Assembly: GCF_032854445.1 (NCBI RefSeq)
Contig: NC_088301.1
Location: forward strand, 24,340,226-24,404,225
Source of the DNA: Liolophura sinensis
Taxonomy: Eukaryota > Mollusca > Polyplacophora > Chitonida > Chitonidae
Reading direction: 5' to 3'
Length of the DNA stretch: 64,000 nt
The translations under genes were made by a program, and so were the position numbers. Positions 60,146 through 64,000 of this stretch are shown here, one piece after another; the stretch's first letter is position 1, and each line of letters starts with the position of its first letter. Under the pieces are notes generated by a model. That model worked only from the letters and a program-made list of their open reading frames with translations. It was not told the DNA's origin and ran no database searches.

Positions 60146-61199
60146 GGTCACAGTTGTACATGTAATTTCATGTTGTGCTGATATTGCTTTAGCACAGTAG
60201 ACTACCATGGTATTATCTCTGATTATAAGTTTTAATGCATATATCAATCATATGATCAGTCGGATACAGCTGTTGACTTTTTTTAAGCTTAATAATACAA
60301 TAATTCTGTGATATTAACGTGATAGACTGCTGGACATTTTTTTCAAGGATAAATTGTTGTACAGATTCCATCTCTCAGTACCCACTTCATGAAAGAAAGG
60401 AGTATTAACATCAAGATTACGGTCCAACTAATAATGAGTCTGATGAATTCTTCAGTTCATCAATAGATTGACCCATTAAATGAGTCTGCTACTGCATAAT
60501 TGACACACATAGGTATAAATGTTTACCCTAAAGCCAGTGCACAGGGATAGCATTTTTGTTGTTGAAAACGAAATTTCTTGATCAAGACAAATAAAAAATT
60601 GTCAAAATTTACTTGATCCAAAGATTCAGCCTGTTTAACTTTTAGCCAATGAAAAGTCCAAAAACAAATGAGCCAGGCACAAAGTTTTGCTCGTCAACTG
60701 ACAATCTGGATCTTGTGAGATCAGTTGTCGTCTGTATCAATCAATCAGCCTTTATGGAAAGGTCATGTGCGTACATACAAAATGGAAGTTGTGACAACTT
60801 TTTGGGAGTCACATGACCTTCAACGTATCATGTGACCGTCTTTCCCTGCTGGAATCTTAAAAGATGGACAACAAATGTTGCCTGTGTGGGCTTGGATTAA
60901 TTCTTTAACCTTTTTAACCGCCTCTGCAACCAGTTATTTGGAAACATTCTGAGAGAACTATATTGGGTGTTGAGAAATAATTTGCACGGTTTTTTATTAA
61001 GATTGCATCTTTAATGGCAGAAACAAAACTTTTCTAGCACCATTTTCATGATAATTATATGCATAAGTTCCACTGAAAATTATAAGGTTGAAGATTATTT
61101 TCACTCGCCAATCCTGGGTTGTTTACCATGGGCACTCCATAATTCCCCCCCCCCCACTCCCCCTCCCCCCCCCCCCACACACACAAAGCTGACCACCTT
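60146..61199. other. AT-rich sequence with a family B relic, no gene recognised
   Basis: GCATAAGTTCCACTGAAAAT and AAGGTTGAAGATTA at about 61060..61096 match the 3' end of TIR family B. A C-rich run at 61144..61183 follows. Confidence 0.5.
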
Positions 61200-61585
61200 T
61201 GTATTAGTGAAATTTTCTTGAGTGTGGTGTTGAGTGAGTGAGTGAGTGCTTGAGGTTTAACATAAAACAAATTTTCAGTCATATGACGACGAAGGAATCC
61301 TTAGAGTGCATGTGATGTGCCTCCTTGTTGCAGGACGGTTTTCACCCACTCTTTTATCCAGTGCTGCTTCACCGAGACGCCTTACCGAAGGCAAGTAAGC
61401 TACCTTGCCTGAGCCATTATACTGATACGGGTCAACCGGTCGTTGCACTATCCCCTTCATGCTAAACACCAAGCGAGGACGTTATAACTTCCTCTTTTTT
61501 AAAGTCTTAGCTGTGACTCGAGCCAGGATTGACCCTGGATCTACTGCTTCCAAAGCAGACGCAGTGTGGTGTTAAACAGATAATT
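61200..61585 (-). mobile_element. tRNA-related SINE, family 2
   Basis: A conserved block starts GAGTGAGTGAGTGAGTGCTT and GAGGTTTAACATAAAAC and passes through TCAGTCATATGACGACGAAG, TGCCTCCTTGTTGCAGGACG and GTCAACCGGTCGTTGCACTA. CCAGGATTGACCCTGG at 61523..61538 is, on the minus strand, a B box followed by the rest of a tRNA-like region ending in CTGCTTTGGAAGCAG, so the element points left. From memory it resembles a repeat common in mollusc genomes. No clean target-site duplication is visible. Confidence 0.75.
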
Positions 61586-62838
61586 ATGCTTAGGTGTACT
61601 GTACATATAACTAGAAACATTCACTAAAACTTCCAGGGTGCCCCTACACTGGTTGTGTCTAGATAGTGATATGTAAACTTTATGTTTAATATGTTTCATG
61701 CAGTCCAAGGCAGGAAGCAGATCTTCATGTGGCCTTCACGTAGTTTGAAAACATTTAACTATAAAATGGTTGTTGTTCTCTTTCTGTCACATTCAATGCT
61801 TGTGAAATTATGTCTTCTATGTTTTAACTGGGTTGGATTTTTTTTTTTTTTTCACTATTTTTTTCGGGACCTATTTTTTATGGGGTATACAGCAGTAGGT
61901 AATTCAAGGCAGTTTGCCTTTACCCTTGAAATCGCTCTTATCTGGGATATTTAGAGCCTAGCGCTGTTAAGGACAACAGACTAGTACAGTTAGTCTGTTT
62001 AATACCTCTCCATGAAATGATACTGGAGAGAATATGAGCACATACTTTCTTGAAAAGGACCACAAATTCCACCAGTAGGAAATTGTTCAGACTAGAGCTG
62101 ACCTTCAGCTACCCCGAGTCATTACATGTTCGTGATAAAAGCTCTGGCACCTGTAAATATATATCGTGTATCACCTGTAATTTGTGTACCTGTACTTTGT
62201 ACAGGCGTACCTATACCGAGGGTGACACTGTCATCCCCCTCCCCTCATATTCCTGTGTGGGTCACATGCTTCAGGGTAAGAAAAGCTGGCAGAAATGAAA
62301 GGCTGGTACAAGTTCATGTAAGCTAGCTATATGCAAACGTGTTTGGCCGTGCACAAGCAAGTACTTACTTGTAATTGATTTATCAAGCTGATTTATATGC
62401 CAGTTTAATAATTATGTTGCTCCACATCTTATAAAGATTGTATGCTGTCAAAACACATTAAAATACACACAAAAAAAAAGAAACGACAGCAGAAAGCAAT
62501 TTTTCAATTTTCAAGAACCAAATTAATTAAGGCAGCATGTATCCAATTGAGAAATTTGGATTTGTGGAGGAATTGTAAACTTTTTTTTTTTTGGCATGAA
62601 ATTGGAATTCGATATTGAGTTAGATAGCCCAGAATGTGCTCTCGCATTGAATCATCAATGCATATGCGTACATATTATTTGCTCTTCAGATGCACAGATT
62701 TATGAGCCACAAAGAAAAGCAGGTGATGAATTGGTGAAATATTATGTACTAGCTGGGAATCAAGTGTATAAAAAGCCAGGAATTGTACGTCTTATTTTCA
62801 ATATTAATCCATCATTATTGACTTTATTTGATGTACTG
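61586..62838. other. Sequence without a supported gene
   Basis: A possible small exon at about 62205..62274 (acceptor TTTGTACAG, donor GGTAAGAA, open frame of ~23 codons) is too short to support. T and A runs lie near 61840, 62470 and 62585. Confidence 0.4.
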
Positions 62839-63046
62839 TAATTTTTCAACCTTTTCGCATGTTTGCAAGGTGTTTATTCAAGCATATTCTGTAGGCCTTA
62901 TTCTTTGTAGACTGACTGATAAAATTATACCTTTTGCGAACGGTGAAATTGGCCAATCCAACCAGTGTAGTTTTGTGTATAAAATCAAATTATAAATGTG
63001 CATAAATTGCACTGAAAATTGCTCTCCCCTAAAGGTTGAAGAATTA
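62839..63046. mobile_element. TIR element family B, best-preserved long copy
   Basis: TAATTTTTCAACCTTT (62839..62854) is mirrored by AAAGGTTGAAGAATTA (63031..63046) with one mismatch, and the outermost TA pair fits a TA target-site duplication. Compared with 24625..24792 it has an extra ~40 bases in the middle (CGGTGAAATTGGCCAATCCA region), which are also present at 7590..7812. This longer form is therefore probably ancestral. There is no transposase frame. Confidence 0.87.
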
Positions 63047-64000
63047 GGGCACATGCACAAGATGACATTGTGACGATGATGCCATGTCTGGATGTATTGG
63101 GTTATGTAGGCAGTCTGATGGCCGCACTGTTTGCCTGTATAACATCTTGTGTGGAAGGGTGGTGCTGAATTTATTCAGGGTGACAAGGAGCTATAGTAAG
63201 TGTTCCTTACCCTTAAATAGCACCCACTGTCCCTGATGGGTGTCACCTGACCCTTCCTAGAGATAACCCCTAGACTACCAGGCCTGAATTCACCCCACAC
63301 TTAAGGACACTGTTCTCAGTGTGTAACACTTGACCAGTCCTCTCACCCTTGTAGGATGTACATGCATGCACCTTGTACTGTTATAAATATATAATCTTTA
63401 ATCTCAACCAAGAGGCTTACAACACAGCAGGCTATTATTAGCTAAACTGAAACCTTTTAAAAGAAAATTTTAAATGATTATTTTCATGCACTGTGATAAA
63501 ATAAGCGAGTTTTTTTTTAGGGAGTTTTTTTATTTTTTATTTGGTCGTGTTCAGTCCCACGTTGACTGCTTTGATAAGACCTAAGTTTAGTTTCCTCGTT
63601 CATGTGTAGACACAGAGTCACCAGTTAAAGTGTGTTTAAACTATTCAATGGTTTGAGCCCACCTTTTTCACAGGCACATGTCTGTATGGTAGACAAGTGT
63701 CATGAAGATCCAGTTAAGAGTATTTAACTGGTTTTTTTGTTCATACGTGGGCGAGGAAGCCATATTTGACTGAGTATAGCATATAAAAGGTAATCTTCTC
63801 AATGACTTGTACATTGTAATGACAGAGTACACGGATACCCTACATAATAAGACGAAAATGTAAGAAAAGTACAAGCTCCTGGCCAGCCACTGTTTTACAC
63901 ATTTATTGCACAGTTCTAACATGATAAAGTGGTCCTGAAAATTTGACATAGCTCTGTTTTCAGGGTTCCTTTTACAACATTATTGGGGTGTAAAATAGGA
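63047..64000. other. Sequence without a recognised gene
   Basis: AT-rich with one C-richer segment at about 63200..63310. A 93-codon minus-strand frame at 63668..63949 lacks recognisable features. Confidence 0.45.

Noticed and set aside
62205-62274. Possible ~23-codon exon between TTTGTACAG and GGTAAGAA
   Set aside because: Too short, the acceptor tract is weak, and no partner exon was found.

Overview
This 64 kb window looks like eukaryotic nuclear DNA, AT-rich and dominated by intron and intergenic sequence. The repeats point to a lophotrochozoan, most likely a mollusc: a tRNA-derived SINE ending in (ATAA)n recurs throughout, and a second tRNA-related element carries a GAGTGAGTGAGTG terminus. 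From memory both resemble repeats common in mollusc genomes; no search was possible, so the taxon is an inference. Nothing resembles a bacterial operon, CRISPR array, virus or cluster of defence genes.

Only one coding exon is clear: 37558..37724 (+), 167 nt, encoding the hinge to catalytic-loop part of a CAMK-group Ser/Thr protein kinase. It is cut by a splice donor inside the HRD motif. I found no partner exon in the window, so it is flanked by long introns and much of the window may be intronic to that gene. Weaker coding candidates are an intact 87-codon ORF at 52861..53124 (-) and a 121-nt possible exon at 10569..10689 (+).

Layout. 1..2475: two adjacent tandem arrays (38-bp and 104-bp units). 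4409..5866: C-rich tract and a 37-bp array. 7590..13200: a MITE relic, the possible exon, a 42-bp array with a four-unit higher-order period, and a SINE with clean target-site duplications. 14663..20660: SINE remnants, a MITE and arrays of 30-, 22- and ~26-bp units. 22779..32118: two more SINEs with duplications, three MITE copies and a tRNA-Lys-like relic. 35222..42100: a 36-bp array open on both strands, the kinase exon and arrays of 98, ~118 and 53 bp. 42100..50890: no recognised gene. 50890..55060: a (GT)n/TCTG array, the 87-codon ORF, SINEs and a MITE. 55061..64000: MITE copies, a 25-bp array, the second SINE family and possible enhancer-like sequence.

The most useful observations are three short TIR element families (called A, B and C here), each flanked by TA and each recurring two to four times; the density of unrelated minisatellites, two with higher-order structure; and a SINE that kept its target-site duplication but lost its B box. 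I found no convincing previously undescribed biological system.
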